Assembly (NCBI GenBank): GCA_945946655.1
Contig: CAMEWM010000006.1
Coordinates: 1 to 59,318, forward strand
Direction of reading: 5' to 3'
DNA: 59,318 bases
Source of the DNA: an uncultured Clostridium sp.
Lineage (GTDB): Bacteria; Bacillota; Clostridia; TANB77; CAG-508
The notes under the pieces are model-generated. The model searched no databases. It was not told where the DNA came from and was given only the letters and a program-made list of their open reading frames with translations. Of this stretch, positions 52,192-59,318 are shown one piece after another; the first letter of the stretch is position 1, and each line of letters starts with the position of its first letter. Both the position numbers and the translations under genes were made by a program.

Positions 52192-53115
52192 ATGAAAACT
52201 AGAAATAAGCAAGCAAGCAATAAGAAAATTAGAAGGCTAATTAAATCTAAAGAAAATAAAGAAGAAAATATTGCAGAAAAATCGGAGTACAGAATTAAAG
52301 TTCAATCAAGAATTGAAGAACTAGAAAAAGAAGGAAAATTTGATATAGATGTTGAAGATGATCCTCCTACCATAGTTCTAACACCAGAAAATATAGATTA
52401 TTTAAGAAAAAAGATGACAAGCAAAATAAAAAGAGTATTCGCAAACGAAGTAGGAGAACGATTTTTAGATAGTTTATTAAAAAATAATAAATTGATAATA
52501 AAACAAGTAAATGGAATAGAAAATTTGAATAAAATATCAACAGGGGCAATAGTGACATGTAATCATTTTAATCCATTTGATTGTTTTACTATAGAAAAAG
52601 TATTTAGAATGTCGGGAAAAATAGAGGAAAAAAGATTATACAAAGTAATAAGAGAAGGAAATTATACAAACTTTCCAGGTCTCTATGGCTTCTTCTTTAG
52701 AAACTGTGATACATTACCTTTAAGCTCAAATAAAAGAACAATGGTAAACTTTATGAAAGCAGTAGATTCACTATTACAAAAAGGAGAATTTATATTGATA
52801 TATCCTGAACAAAGTATGTGGTGGAATTACAGGAAGCCAAAGCCTCTAAAACATGGAGCTTTCAAAATAGCAGCAAGAAACAATGTACCAGTTATACCAA
52901 TATTTATTACAATGGAAGATAGTGAGATAATAGGAGATGATGGTTTTCCTGTTCAAGAATATACTGTAAATATAGCAGAGCCTATTTATCCAGATGAGAA
53001 CTTGACGCAAAGAGAAAATACCGAAGAAATGTTAAATAAAAATTATGAAGTATGGAAACAAATATATGAAGATTTCTATAAAATTCCATTAGAATATACA
53101 TGTAACAAAAAATAA
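52192..53115 (+). CDS. PlsC-type lysophospholipid acyltransferase (first)
   Basis: A 307-residue protein with a charged N-terminal extension (1-95) and a PlsC/LPLAT domain with the catalytic VTCNHFNPFDCF (HX4D) near 121, a YPEQSMWW motif near 203 in place of the usual FPEGT, and NVPVIPIFITME near 227. It starts 4 bases after the second GT8 gene, with AATAGGAG overlapping that gene's end, so translation is coupled. The PEQ variant occurs in a subfamily of clostridial acyltransferases near glycosyltransferases. Confidence 0.85.
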   Translation: MKTRNKQASNKKIRRLIKSKENKEENIAEKSEYRIKVQSRIEELEKEGKFDIDVEDDPPTIVLTPENIDYLRKKMTSKIKRVFANEVGERFLDSLLKNNKLIIKQVNGIENLNKISTGAIVTCNHFNPFDCFTIEKVFRMSGKIEEKRLYKVIREGNYTNFPGLYGFFFRNCDTLPLSSNKRTMVNFMKAVDSLLQKGEFILIYPEQSMWWNYRKPKPLKHGAFKIAARNNVPVIPIFITMEDSEIIGDDGFPVQEYTVNIAEPIYPDENLTQRENTEEMLNKNYEVWKQIYEDFYKIPLEYTCNKK

Positions 53116-53121
53116 TATTAT

Positions 53122-53157
53122 AGGGGGACGGTTCTTTTTATTACAATCCGTCCCTTT
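53122..53157 (+). repeat. GGGACGG hairpin repeat, copy 3
   Basis: GGGACGG (53125-53131) and CCGTCCC (53148-53154) form a perfect 7-bp stem around TTCTTTTTATTACAAT, followed by TTTTAG. It recalls the GGGGACGGTTC repeat common in clostridial genomes, and its core is the complement of that in copies at 14436 and 41130. It may also act as a weak terminator between the two acyltransferase genes. Confidence 0.6.
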
Positions 53158-53175
53158 TAGTTTAAAGGAGATTAT

Positions 53176-53949
53176 ATGAAGGAACAGAAAACTATTTATT
53201 ATAAAGACGAAATTAATGATGAATTTTCTATACCGAAAATAGAAGCAAGAGTTATAGATGAGAATTATAAATATAGCCACAATATTTTATGGGATTTTTG
53301 CTCATGTATTTTGCAAAATTTTATAAGTATGCCAATAAAACTGTTATATCAAAAAATAAGATTTAGGTTAAAATATGTAGGAAAGGAAAATCTTAAAAAA
53401 TGTAAAGATCAAGGTTATTTTATATATGCAAATCATACTCAACCTTTTGCAGATACATTTATTCCAAGTGTTGCAGATTATCCTAAAAGAAATTTTTTGA
53501 TAGTAAACCCTGTAAATATTTCATTAAAAGGAACTGGTACACTTGTCGAAATGCTAGGCGCTATACCTATTCCAAATAACAAAGATGGAATGAAAAATTT
53601 TCTAGATGAAATAAAAAGAAAAATAGAGAAAAAATATTCTATTACGATTTATCCTGAAGCGCATATTTGGCCATATTATACAAAAATAAGACCATTTAAA
53701 TCAGTATCTTTTAAATATCCTGTTAAATTGAATACTCCAATATTCTGTATGACTAATACATATCAGAGATATGGAAAGAAAAATAACAAAATTAAAATTG
53801 TTACATATATTGATGGACCATTTTATCCTAATAAGGAATTGAATTTAAAGGAACAACAGCAAGATTTAAGAGATAGAGTATATAATAAGATGGTGGAAAG
53901 AAGTAAAAACAGTAATATAGAACATATAAAATATATAAAACAAGAATAA
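53176..53949 (+). CDS. PlsC-like acyltransferase (second, variant active site)
   Basis: A 257-residue PlsC-like protein: the motif region reads ANHTQPFADTF near 93, in which the His and the Asp are separated by five residues instead of four, and the second motif reads YPEAHIWPYY near 161. It is close in type to the preceding gene but much shorter at the N-terminus. AAAGGAG precedes the ATG. The spacing may shift the catalytic pair or reflect a subfamily of its own; activity is uncertain. Confidence 0.8.
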   Translation: MKEQKTIYYKDEINDEFSIPKIEARVIDENYKYSHNILWDFCSCILQNFISMPIKLLYQKIRFRLKYVGKENLKKCKDQGYFIYANHTQPFADTFIPSVADYPKRNFLIVNPVNISLKGTGTLVEMLGAIPIPNNKDGMKNFLDEIKRKIEKKYSITIYPEAHIWPYYTKIRPFKSVSFKYPVKLNTPIFCMTNTYQRYGKKNNKIKIVTYIDGPFYPNKELNLKEQQQDLRDRVYNKMVERSKNSNIEHIKYIKQE

Positions 53950-53951
53950 AT

Positions 53952-53979
53952 AAGTGGCTATATAATAGACCACTTTTTT
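53952..53979 (+). terminator. intrinsic terminator
   Basis: AAGTGG / CCACTT, 6-bp stem with a 12-base loop and TTTT, closing the GT8/acyltransferase block. Confidence 0.6.
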
Positions 53980-54044
53980 CTTGTAAAATTATAATAAAAG
54001 TAATATAATCAAATTAATATTTTATAAGAAAGGATTTTGATAAA

Positions 54045-54734
54045 ATGAAAAATAAGTATATTATTGTAATGATTGTTGCTATTATAATGATTGCTATTGC
54101 ACTTGCTATATATGCAGTATATAATGAAGGAAAAGATAACAATGAAGAAGTAAAGAATACAAGTATTAATAAAGAAGAAGTGAAAAATATAATTAGTAAT
54201 AATATAAATGATGAGGAGGAAAAAAGTATGTATAGTATGGGAAAACACCACGCTGAGGTAGTAGTAAAAAATTATGGAACAATATCATTAGAATTGGATG
54301 CAGATGTTGCACCAATTACAGTAGATAATTTTGCAAAACTAGTTAATGAAGGATTTTATGACGGACTAACATTTCATAGAATTATATCAGGATTTATGAT
54401 TCAAGGTGGAGATCCATTAGGTAATGGAATGGGTGGAAGTAGCCGAAATATTAAAGGTGAATTTGATATAAACGGAGTGAAAAATTCGATATCTCATGTA
54501 AGAGGAACAATATCAATGGCACGTTCTCAGAGTTATAATAGTGCAAGTTCACAATTCTTTATAGTACACGAGGATAGTGAATTCTTAGATGGTCAATATG
54601 CAGCATTTGGTAAAGTGACAAGTGGAATGGAAATAGTTGATAAAATATGTGAGGATGTTAAGGTTGAAGATGATAATGGTACTGTATTAAAAGAAAATCA
54701 ACCTGTAATAGAAAAGATAACAATGATAGACTAA
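54045..54734 (+). CDS. membrane-anchored cyclophilin-type peptidyl-prolyl isomerase (second)
   Basis: A 229-residue protein with a membrane anchor (residues 5-25), a Lys/Glu/Asn-rich linker (28-62) and a compact cyclophilin domain (about 70-229) with YGTISLELDADVAPITVDNF near 78, GFYDGLTFHRIISGFMIQGGD near 101 and SASSQFFIVHEDS near 152. The linker is unlike that of the gene at 17056, and this domain lacks the long insertion. GAAAGGA precedes the ATG. It may assist folding of exported proteins. Confidence 0.9.
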   Translation: MKNKYIIVMIVAIIMIAIALAIYAVYNEGKDNNEEVKNTSINKEEVKNIISNNINDEEEKSMYSMGKHHAEVVVKNYGTISLELDADVAPITVDNFAKLVNEGFYDGLTFHRIISGFMIQGGDPLGNGMGGSSRNIKGEFDINGVKNSISHVRGTISMARSQSYNSASSQFFIVHEDSEFLDGQYAAFGKVTSGMEIVDKICEDVKVEDDNGTVLKENQPVIEKITMID

Positions 54735-54765
54735 CACATACGAAATATATTAAAAGGAGAAAAGT

Positions 54766-56529
54766 ATGAATGAGGATAATGCACAAGTAATTTATGACTT
54801 GTTAGATAGAATAAAAGTAACAGATGAAAATAGAGAAAGAATAGAAAACATAAGAAAATACTTAGGAGAAAGTAAATTTCAAGAAGCTTTAGAAGAACTA
54901 CAAATATTGCAAGCTTCAGGAAATATAGAGTATATAGATTATTCTGAAGTTAAAGAGAAAGAGCAAAAAATAAAAGAAAGAAAAAAAGAGGAAGAATTAG
55001 GATATCCAATCCAGCTAACGGACACAGAATTAGAGAAGAGATATATAGGATTACTTCTAAATGATGTAAAGCAGATATCTGTATATTATTTTACACGAAA
55101 AGAATGTTATTTTCTAGATAAGAATTTGCTTGATATATACAAAACAGTATTATTTACTGATGGTGAGCAATTTGCTCCAGAAATTGCAAAAGAAGGATTT
55201 AACTTTGCAAAGAATACAGAAGAATTAATTGATTTAAAGTATCAAATTCAAGTTGATTATGAAGAATCAAAATTTACAATGGAAAAAACATATCTTGAAT
55301 TAAAGAAATTATTCATATTAAGAAAATCTTGTAGAGAAAATCCTGTTAAACATGTACAGGAACAAATTGCAGATATATTAAATTATGAATTATATGATAA
55401 GATGTCTGTTGAAGAAGTAGAAGGGGCTGTTGAACAAGTTACAGCAACAGAAAAATTTAAAAGGTCTGTATTAAATGATGATTTAACAGGATTCTTAGTT
55501 AGAGGCGATAATACCTTAACAAACGGACTAACAATACCGTTTAAAATATTATCAAGTGTATTTAAAGGAATAAGACAGGGAGAAACCATGGCTTTTGCAA
55601 TGCCATCAAACTCTGGAAAAAGCAGGTTTACAATAAATTTAGCTGCATATATAGCATTAGTACATAAGAAAAAAGTTCTTTTAATATCAAATGAGATGTC
55701 GGAAGAAAAAATGAAGTTATGCTTAATAACGACAATAATAAATAATCCAACGATACAAGAACTACATGGACAAAAACTACATAAAACAGAAGGAGAATTG
55801 CTAGAATTTAAATTTAGACCAGATGATCCAAGTAAAGTGAAGGTTGATGAGAATGGATTTGTTGTAAAAGAAGAAAATGAAACGCAAGCTGAATTTGCTA
55901 AAAGACTATCAGATATATCAACAGAATTTAATAAAACAATAAGAGTAACAAATTGGTTTAATAAGCAATTAGGAAATTCAATATATTTTATAAATATAAC
56001 TGACCATACGAATGATGAACTAAAGAAAGTTATAATGAATTATTATTATAAAGAGCAAGTTGAATATGTATTTTATGATACATTAAAAACAGATATAGAG
56101 AATATAGGTAATGGAGAAGAGTTAAAAAAGACGGCAACAATACTTTCAAATTTAGCGCAAAACTTTAATATGTTTATAGGTTCAACATTACAACTTGCAG
56201 AGACTGCGACGGATCCAGTTAATTTAAATATAAACGACTTAGCTGTTAGTAGAACAGTAAAGGAAGTTTTGGATACACTTTGTCTATTTAAACAAATACA
56301 TAAAGAAAATTATAAAAACTATGAATATTCATTAAATGAAGTAGATGATACATTCTATGATTTAAAAGATTATGAGGACCCAGATGAAAGATATTATTCT
56401 TGCGTTGTTGACAAAAACAGAGCAGGAGCAAAACCAAGACTATTATTTAATTTAAATTTAGCATATAATAGATGGGACGAGCTTGGATATTTAAGATTAA
56501 AATCAGCAGATAATGAATTAAAAGATTAA
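54766..56529 (+). CDS. DnaB-like RecA-fold ATPase of unknown role
   Basis: A 587-residue protein with a helical N-terminal half (about 1-235) and a RecA/DnaB-type ATPase core (about 240-575). The P-loop is MPSNSGKS (279-286), where the usual leading Gly is Met. KKVLLISNEMSEEKM near 304 and FIGSTLQLAETATDP near 464 resemble DnaB motifs, and VVDKNRAGAKPRLLFNLN near 550 matches the DnaB C-terminal KNRxG pattern. It is not the housekeeping replicative helicase (wrong N-terminus and extra insertions). AAAGGAG precedes the ATG. It follows a cyclophilin by 31 bases. Confidence 0.72.
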   Translation: MNEDNAQVIYDLLDRIKVTDENRERIENIRKYLGESKFQEALEELQILQASGNIEYIDYSEVKEKEQKIKERKKEEELGYPIQLTDTELEKRYIGLLLNDVKQISVYYFTRKECYFLDKNLLDIYKTVLFTDGEQFAPEIAKEGFNFAKNTEELIDLKYQIQVDYEESKFTMEKTYLELKKLFILRKSCRENPVKHVQEQIADILNYELYDKMSVEEVEGAVEQVTATEKFKRSVLNDDLTGFLVRGDNTLTNGLTIPFKILSSVFKGIRQGETMAFAMPSNSGKSRFTINLAAYIALVHKKKVLLISNEMSEEKMKLCLITTIINNPTIQELHGQKLHKTEGELLEFKFRPDDPSKVKVDENGFVVKEENETQAEFAKRLSDISTEFNKTIRVTNWFNKQLGNSIYFINITDHTNDELKKVIMNYYYKEQVEYVFYDTLKTDIENIGNGEELKKTATILSNLAQNFNMFIGSTLQLAETATDPVNLNINDLAVSRTVKEVLDTLCLFKQIHKENYKNYEYSLNEVDDTFYDLKDYEDPDERYYSCVVDKNRAGAKPRLLFNLNLAYNRWDELGYLRLKSADNELKD

Positions 56530-56544
56530 TAATTGTTTATATAA

Positions 56545-56579
56545 AAAGAAATGATTTTAGAAAAAATCATTTCTTTTTT
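56545..56579 (+). terminator. intrinsic terminator of the DnaB-like gene
   Basis: AAAGAAATGATTTT / AAAATCATTTCTTT, 14-bp stem with an AGAA loop followed by TTTG/TTTTT. Confidence 0.85.
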
Positions 56580-56586
56580 GTTTTTG

Positions 56587-56605
56587 TACTGACCTACCAG
56601 TCTAA
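56587..56605. promoter_or_regulatory. possible TetR-type operator upstream of fabI
   Basis: TACTGACCTACCAGTCTAA has GAC and GTC arms six bases apart and resembles the TGACC-N-ACCGGTCA class of TetR-family operators. It lies 156 bases before the fabI ATG. The symmetry is imperfect. Confidence 0.3.
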
Positions 56606-56760
56606 CGATTTTTAGAAAAAAATGTGATATAAATTTATAAGAAAAAAACAAGCGAAGAGATTGTGGAAGAAAGATATCAAAAATTTAGAAATATTAAATA
56701 TTTTAATGTTAATATTTAACATAATTAGTTCTGCATATTTATAGAAAAGGAGAGTTAAAA

Positions 56761-57534
56761 ATGTTATTAAAGGATAAAAAGATAATTATAATGGGCATTA
56801 GAAATAAATGGAGTATTGCATATGGTATTGCAAAATCTGCATATGAAAATGGAGCAAAATTGATATTCACATACATGGATGAATCAAATAAAGAAAAAAT
56901 AGAAGAATTAACAAGTGAATTTGAAGGATGCAAATTATATGTATTAGATGGAGCTTCAGAAGATGAAAAAGTAAAAGATGTATTTACCAGGATAAAAGAA
57001 GAAAACGGAAAAGTTGACGGAATCGTTCATGCAATAGCTCATGCTAATACTGAAGATTTACACAATGACTTTATATATACTAGCAGAGAGGGGTTTGCTC
57101 ACGCAAATGATGTAAGTGCTTATTCATTTGTGCTTACAGCAAGGATTGCAAAAGAACTTGATATGTTAAATGAAAATGCTAGCCTAGTAACATTAACATA
57201 TTATGGATCTACTAAAGTATTGGAAGGATATAATGTAATGGGAGTTGCTAAAGCAGCATTAGAATCAAGCGTTAGATATTTAGCTGAAAATTTAGGAAGA
57301 GATGGAATAAGAGTAAATGCTTTATCTAGTGGACCTATAAAAACTTTATCTGCAAAAGGGATAAAGGACTTTAACTCCATATTAACAGTAGTAGAAGAAA
57401 AAGCGCCTCTACATCAAAATGTTACAACGACCCAAGTTGGAAATGTTGCTACATTCTTATTAAGTGATATGTCTGATAGTATTACAGGGCAAGTAATATA
57501 TGCAGATAACGGATATAACATTATAGGGGTATAA
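56761..57534 (+). CDS. fabI: enoyl-[acyl-carrier-protein] reductase FabI
   Basis: NADH-dependent last step of fatty-acid chain elongation. The 257-residue SDR protein starts MLLKDKKIIIMGIRNKWSIAYGIA (cofactor site), has the IVHAIAHA block near 89, Tyr-x6-Lys in GYNVMGVAK (near 157), and the RVNALSSGPIKTLSAKGI substrate loop near 188. The Y-(x6)-K pattern separates FabI from FabG. AGGAGAG precedes the ATG. A FabK/nitronate-monooxygenase-type gene follows, so the organism may have had two enoyl-ACP reductase types. Confidence 0.95.
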   Translation: MLLKDKKIIIMGIRNKWSIAYGIAKSAYENGAKLIFTYMDESNKEKIEELTSEFEGCKLYVLDGASEDEKVKDVFTRIKEENGKVDGIVHAIAHANTEDLHNDFIYTSREGFAHANDVSAYSFVLTARIAKELDMLNENASLVTLTYYGSTKVLEGYNVMGVAKAALESSVRYLAENLGRDGIRVNALSSGPIKTLSAKGIKDFNSILTVVEEKAPLHQNVTTTQVGNVATFLLSDMSDSITGQVIYADNGYNIIGV

Positions 57535-57580
57535 GTAAATTTTTTATCACTTATAATAAAATTTAGTAATGGAGGAAATT

Positions 57581-58640
57581 ATGGAAGGTATTAAATTAGG
57601 AGATAAAAAATCTAAGTATCCAATAATCCAAGGAGGCATGGGAGTGGGTGTTTCTATGCATAAACTAGCTGGAACAGTTAGCAAGGAAGGTGGAATAGGT
57701 ATAATTTCTACAGCGGATATAGGATACCAAGAAGAAGACTTTAATAAAAATCCAATGATTGCAAATTTAAGAGCTATAGGTAAAGAAATAAAAAAAAGCA
57801 AGAGAAATAGCAGGAGAGGACAAAATACTTGGCGTAAATGTAATGGTTGCACTAAAAAATTATGGTGAAATTGTAAAAGAATGTGTAAAACAAAAGATAG
57901 ATTTAATAATTTCAGGAACAGGAATTCCCAAGGATTTACCATCATATACGAAAGAAAGTAAAACGAAAATTGCCCCCATAGTATCTTCTTTAAGATGTTG
58001 TAAATTAATAGTGGAACATTGGAGAAAAAAATATAATTATATTCCGGACATGATAGTAATAGAAGGACCTGAAGCAGGAGGACATTTAGGGTTCAAGCAA
58101 GAAGAGCTAGGAGAGAATCAGCCTAAGTTAGAACAAATAACAACGGATGTAGTTAGCTACATAAAAGACGTAGAAAAAGAAACTGGTAAAAAAATTCCAG
58201 TAATTGCTGCAGGTGGTATATGGGACGGAAAAGATATAAAAAAATTCTTAAAATTAGGAGCAAGTGGAGTTCAAATGGCAACCAGATTTGTGGCTACAGA
58301 CGAATGTGATGCATCCATTGAATTCAAAAAAGCATATGTAAATGCAAAAAAAGAAGATATAAAAATAATTCATAGTCCTGTAGGAATGCCAGGAAGAGCC
58401 ATCAATAATACATTTGTAAAAAAAGAGGAAAAAGAAAAGAGTAAAATAGACAAATGCTATAATTGCATAAAAACATGTAACATAGCAACTAGCCCATACT
58501 GCATAACAAAAGCACTTATAAATGCAGTTAAAGGAAATATTGAAAATGGATTAGTATTTTGTGGAAGCAATGTGTATAAAGTAAATAAAATAATGCCAGT
58601 GCATGATTTAATGCAAGAATTAGTTACAGAAATCGAATAG
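57581..58640 (+). pseudogene. FabK/nitronate monooxygenase-type flavoprotein, frameshifted
   Basis: The first frame from ATG 57581 (GGAGG just upstream) reads as an NAD(P)H-dependent flavin oxidoreductase: YPIIQGGMGVGVSMHKLAG near residue 13 and GGIGIISTADIGYQEED. At an A8 run (57790-57797) the frame moves by one base; from about 57798 the correct continuation ILGVNVMVALKNYGEIVKEC is in the other frame, and it runs to 58640 with the IEGPEAGGHLG and IAAGGIWDGKDIKKFLKLGASG FMN/phosphate motifs and a Cys-rich KCYNCIKTCN tail. With seven As the product would be one protein of about 352 residues. Confidence 0.88.
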
Positions 58641-58651
58641 TAAAATTAAAG

Positions 58652-58697
58652 AAAAAATAGTTCATATTTTTATACAATATGAATTATTTTTTCTTTC
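58652..58697. terminator. bidirectional intrinsic terminator
   Basis: AAAAAATA-G-TTCATAT pairs with ATATGAA-T-TATTTTTT around a 9-base loop, followed by CTTTCC. Confidence 0.8.
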
Positions 58698-58717
58698 CTA
58701 TTATAAAATTTAAAATT

Positions 58718-58733
58718 TGTCATCTTAATGTCA
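58718..58733 (+). promoter_or_regulatory. 11-bp-spaced TGTCA direct repeat upstream of the ABC gene
   Basis: TGTCA occurs at 58718 and 58729 (11-base pitch), about 75-90 bases before the ATG and just upstream of AT-rich -10-like TATATT/TATTAT sequence. This spacing is typical of OmpR-family response regulator sites. Confidence 0.35.
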
Positions 58734-58807
58734 CTTTTAAAGAGTATATTATTATAAAAATGAGGGGACATATTAATAGAAGTTCCTAAAGAAGGAGAAT
58801 TGAAGTA

Positions 58808-59318
58808 ATGGAAATTTTGAAAGTTGAGAATTTGGTTAAAACATATGGAAAGGGAGAAAATCAATTTAATGCAGTAGATAATGTATCTTTTAAGGTGGAA
58901 AAAGGAGAATTTGTTGCAATAGTTGGAGCAAGTGGTAGTGGAAAATCAACTTTATTGCACCTGCTAGGAGGAGTTGATAGACCAACATCGGGAAAGGTAT
59001 TTATAGATGGCAAAGACATATATTCGCTAAATGATGATAATTTGGCTATATTTAGAAGAAGACAAATTGGATTAATATATCAATTTTACAACTTAATACC
59101 AATATTAAATGTAAAAGAAAATATCACATTACCATGTGATTTAGATGGGCAAGAAGCTGATGAAAAGAGACTGGATGAACTAATAAAAACTTTAGGATTG
59201 GAGAAAAGAGTAAATCATTTACCAAACCAATTATCTGGAGGGCAACAACAACGTGTGTCTATCGGAAGAGCAATGATCAATAATCCTGCGTTAATGCTTG
59301 CTGATGAGCCAACAGGAA
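58808..59318 (+). CDS. ABC transporter ATP-binding protein (partial, MacB/LolD-like)
   Basis: The first 170 codons of an ABC ATPase cut by the window end. Walker A GASGSGKST near residue 39, Q-loop YQFYNL near 87, signature LSGGQQQR near 142 and Walker B LMLADEPTG near 163 are intact. The EKGEFVAIVGASGSG start and the LIYQFYNLIPILNVKENI block are typical of the MacB/LolD/BceA group of exporters, whose permeases contain FtsX domains. The permease would lie outside the window. AAGGAG is 12 bases before the ATG. Confidence 0.9.
   Translation, partial: MEILKVENLVKTYGKGENQFNAVDNVSFKVEKGEFVAIVGASGSGKSTLLHLLGGVDRPTSGKVFIDGKDIYSLNDDNLAIFRRRQIGLIYQFYNLIPILNVKENITLPCDLDGQEADEKRLDELIKTLGLEKRVNHLPNQLSGGQQQRVSIGRAMINNPALMLADEPTG

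Noticed and set aside
54045-54734. The second cyclophilin as a duplicate of the one at 17056.
   Set aside because: The two share only the family motifs. Linkers, loop insertions and lengths differ, so it is an ordinary paralogue and not a recent tandem duplication.
57569-57580. An earlier ATG of the FabK-type gene (MEEIM).
   Set aside because: It overlaps the GGAGG ribosome binding site of the ATG at 57581 and has none of its own.
1-59318. CRISPR arrays, prophage, rRNA operons and plasmid replication genes.
   Set aside because: No regularly spaced repeats, phage structural genes, rRNA segments or replication initiators were seen. The only RNA genes supported are one tRNA, a T-box leader and a possible small RNA.

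Overview
The window is a very AT-rich (roughly 28-30% GC by eye) stretch of a spore-forming, low-GC Gram-positive chromosome, most likely an anaerobic member of the class Clostridia. Signs of this are spoIVB, sigK and the cotJABC operon, a T-box in front of pheST, radA-disA adjacency, strong ATA/AGA codon preference, AGGAGG ribosome binding sites and mostly TAA/TAG stops. I cannot name the genus. Most of the window is conserved core genome; no prophage, CRISPR array or rRNA is visible.

Layout. 0.1-7 kb: deoD, ruvA-rarA-rsm22 family genes, an orphan coiled-coil protein, a stomatin/NfeD membrane pair and secG. 7-17 kb: rnr, a small export protein, an unassigned probably non-coding segment, a metallophosphoesterase, a T-box leader with pheS-pheT, then radA and disA. 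17-22 kb: a membrane cyclophilin, spoIVB, small membrane proteins, a frameshifted M14 peptidase and a 55-residue zinc-ribbon protein whose ribosome binding site lies in a long inverted repeat. 22-30 kb: mscL, pyk, the cotJA-cotJB-cotJC spore coat operon with unusually cysteine-rich CotJA/CotJB, a Fic toxin with a small VbhA-like antitoxin, the manganese pyrophosphatase, a DUF3006/metallo-beta-lactamase pair and mgtC. 30-43 kb: tRNA-Leu(CAA), an FGE-fold membrane protein, rpsO-pnp with structured leaders, two membrane glycosyltransferases, a P-loop/Asp23 fusion, a cytidylate kinase/acyltransferase fusion, an S1 protein and typA. 43-50 kb: hpt, the trmR/U32 tRNA hydroxyuridine pair, a DUF368 lipid-carrier transporter, nagZ, a compositionally foreign orphan gene flanked by short inverted repeats, sigK and a DUF362 protein. 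50-59 kb: two GT8 glycosyltransferases followed by two PlsC-like acyltransferases, a second membrane cyclophilin, a DnaB-like ATPase, fabI, a frameshifted FabK/nitronate monooxygenase-type gene and the start of an ABC transporter ATPase.

Functional themes are translation and RNA turnover (pheST, rpsO, pnp, rnr, S1, tRNA modification), sporulation, DNA repair and c-di-AMP signalling (ruvA, rarA, radA, disA), and envelope lipid/glycan assembly. I see no obvious completely new multi-gene system. The best leads are the 57-residue Fic antitoxin, the P-loop/Asp23 fusion, the GT8-GT8-PlsC-PlsC block, the orphan gene at 47.7 kb, the structured leaders of pnp and of the zinc-ribbon gene, a GGGACGG hairpin repeat that supplies the end of pheT, and two genes each broken by one extra A in an A-run. 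All functional calls are from reading motifs by eye; no database search was possible.
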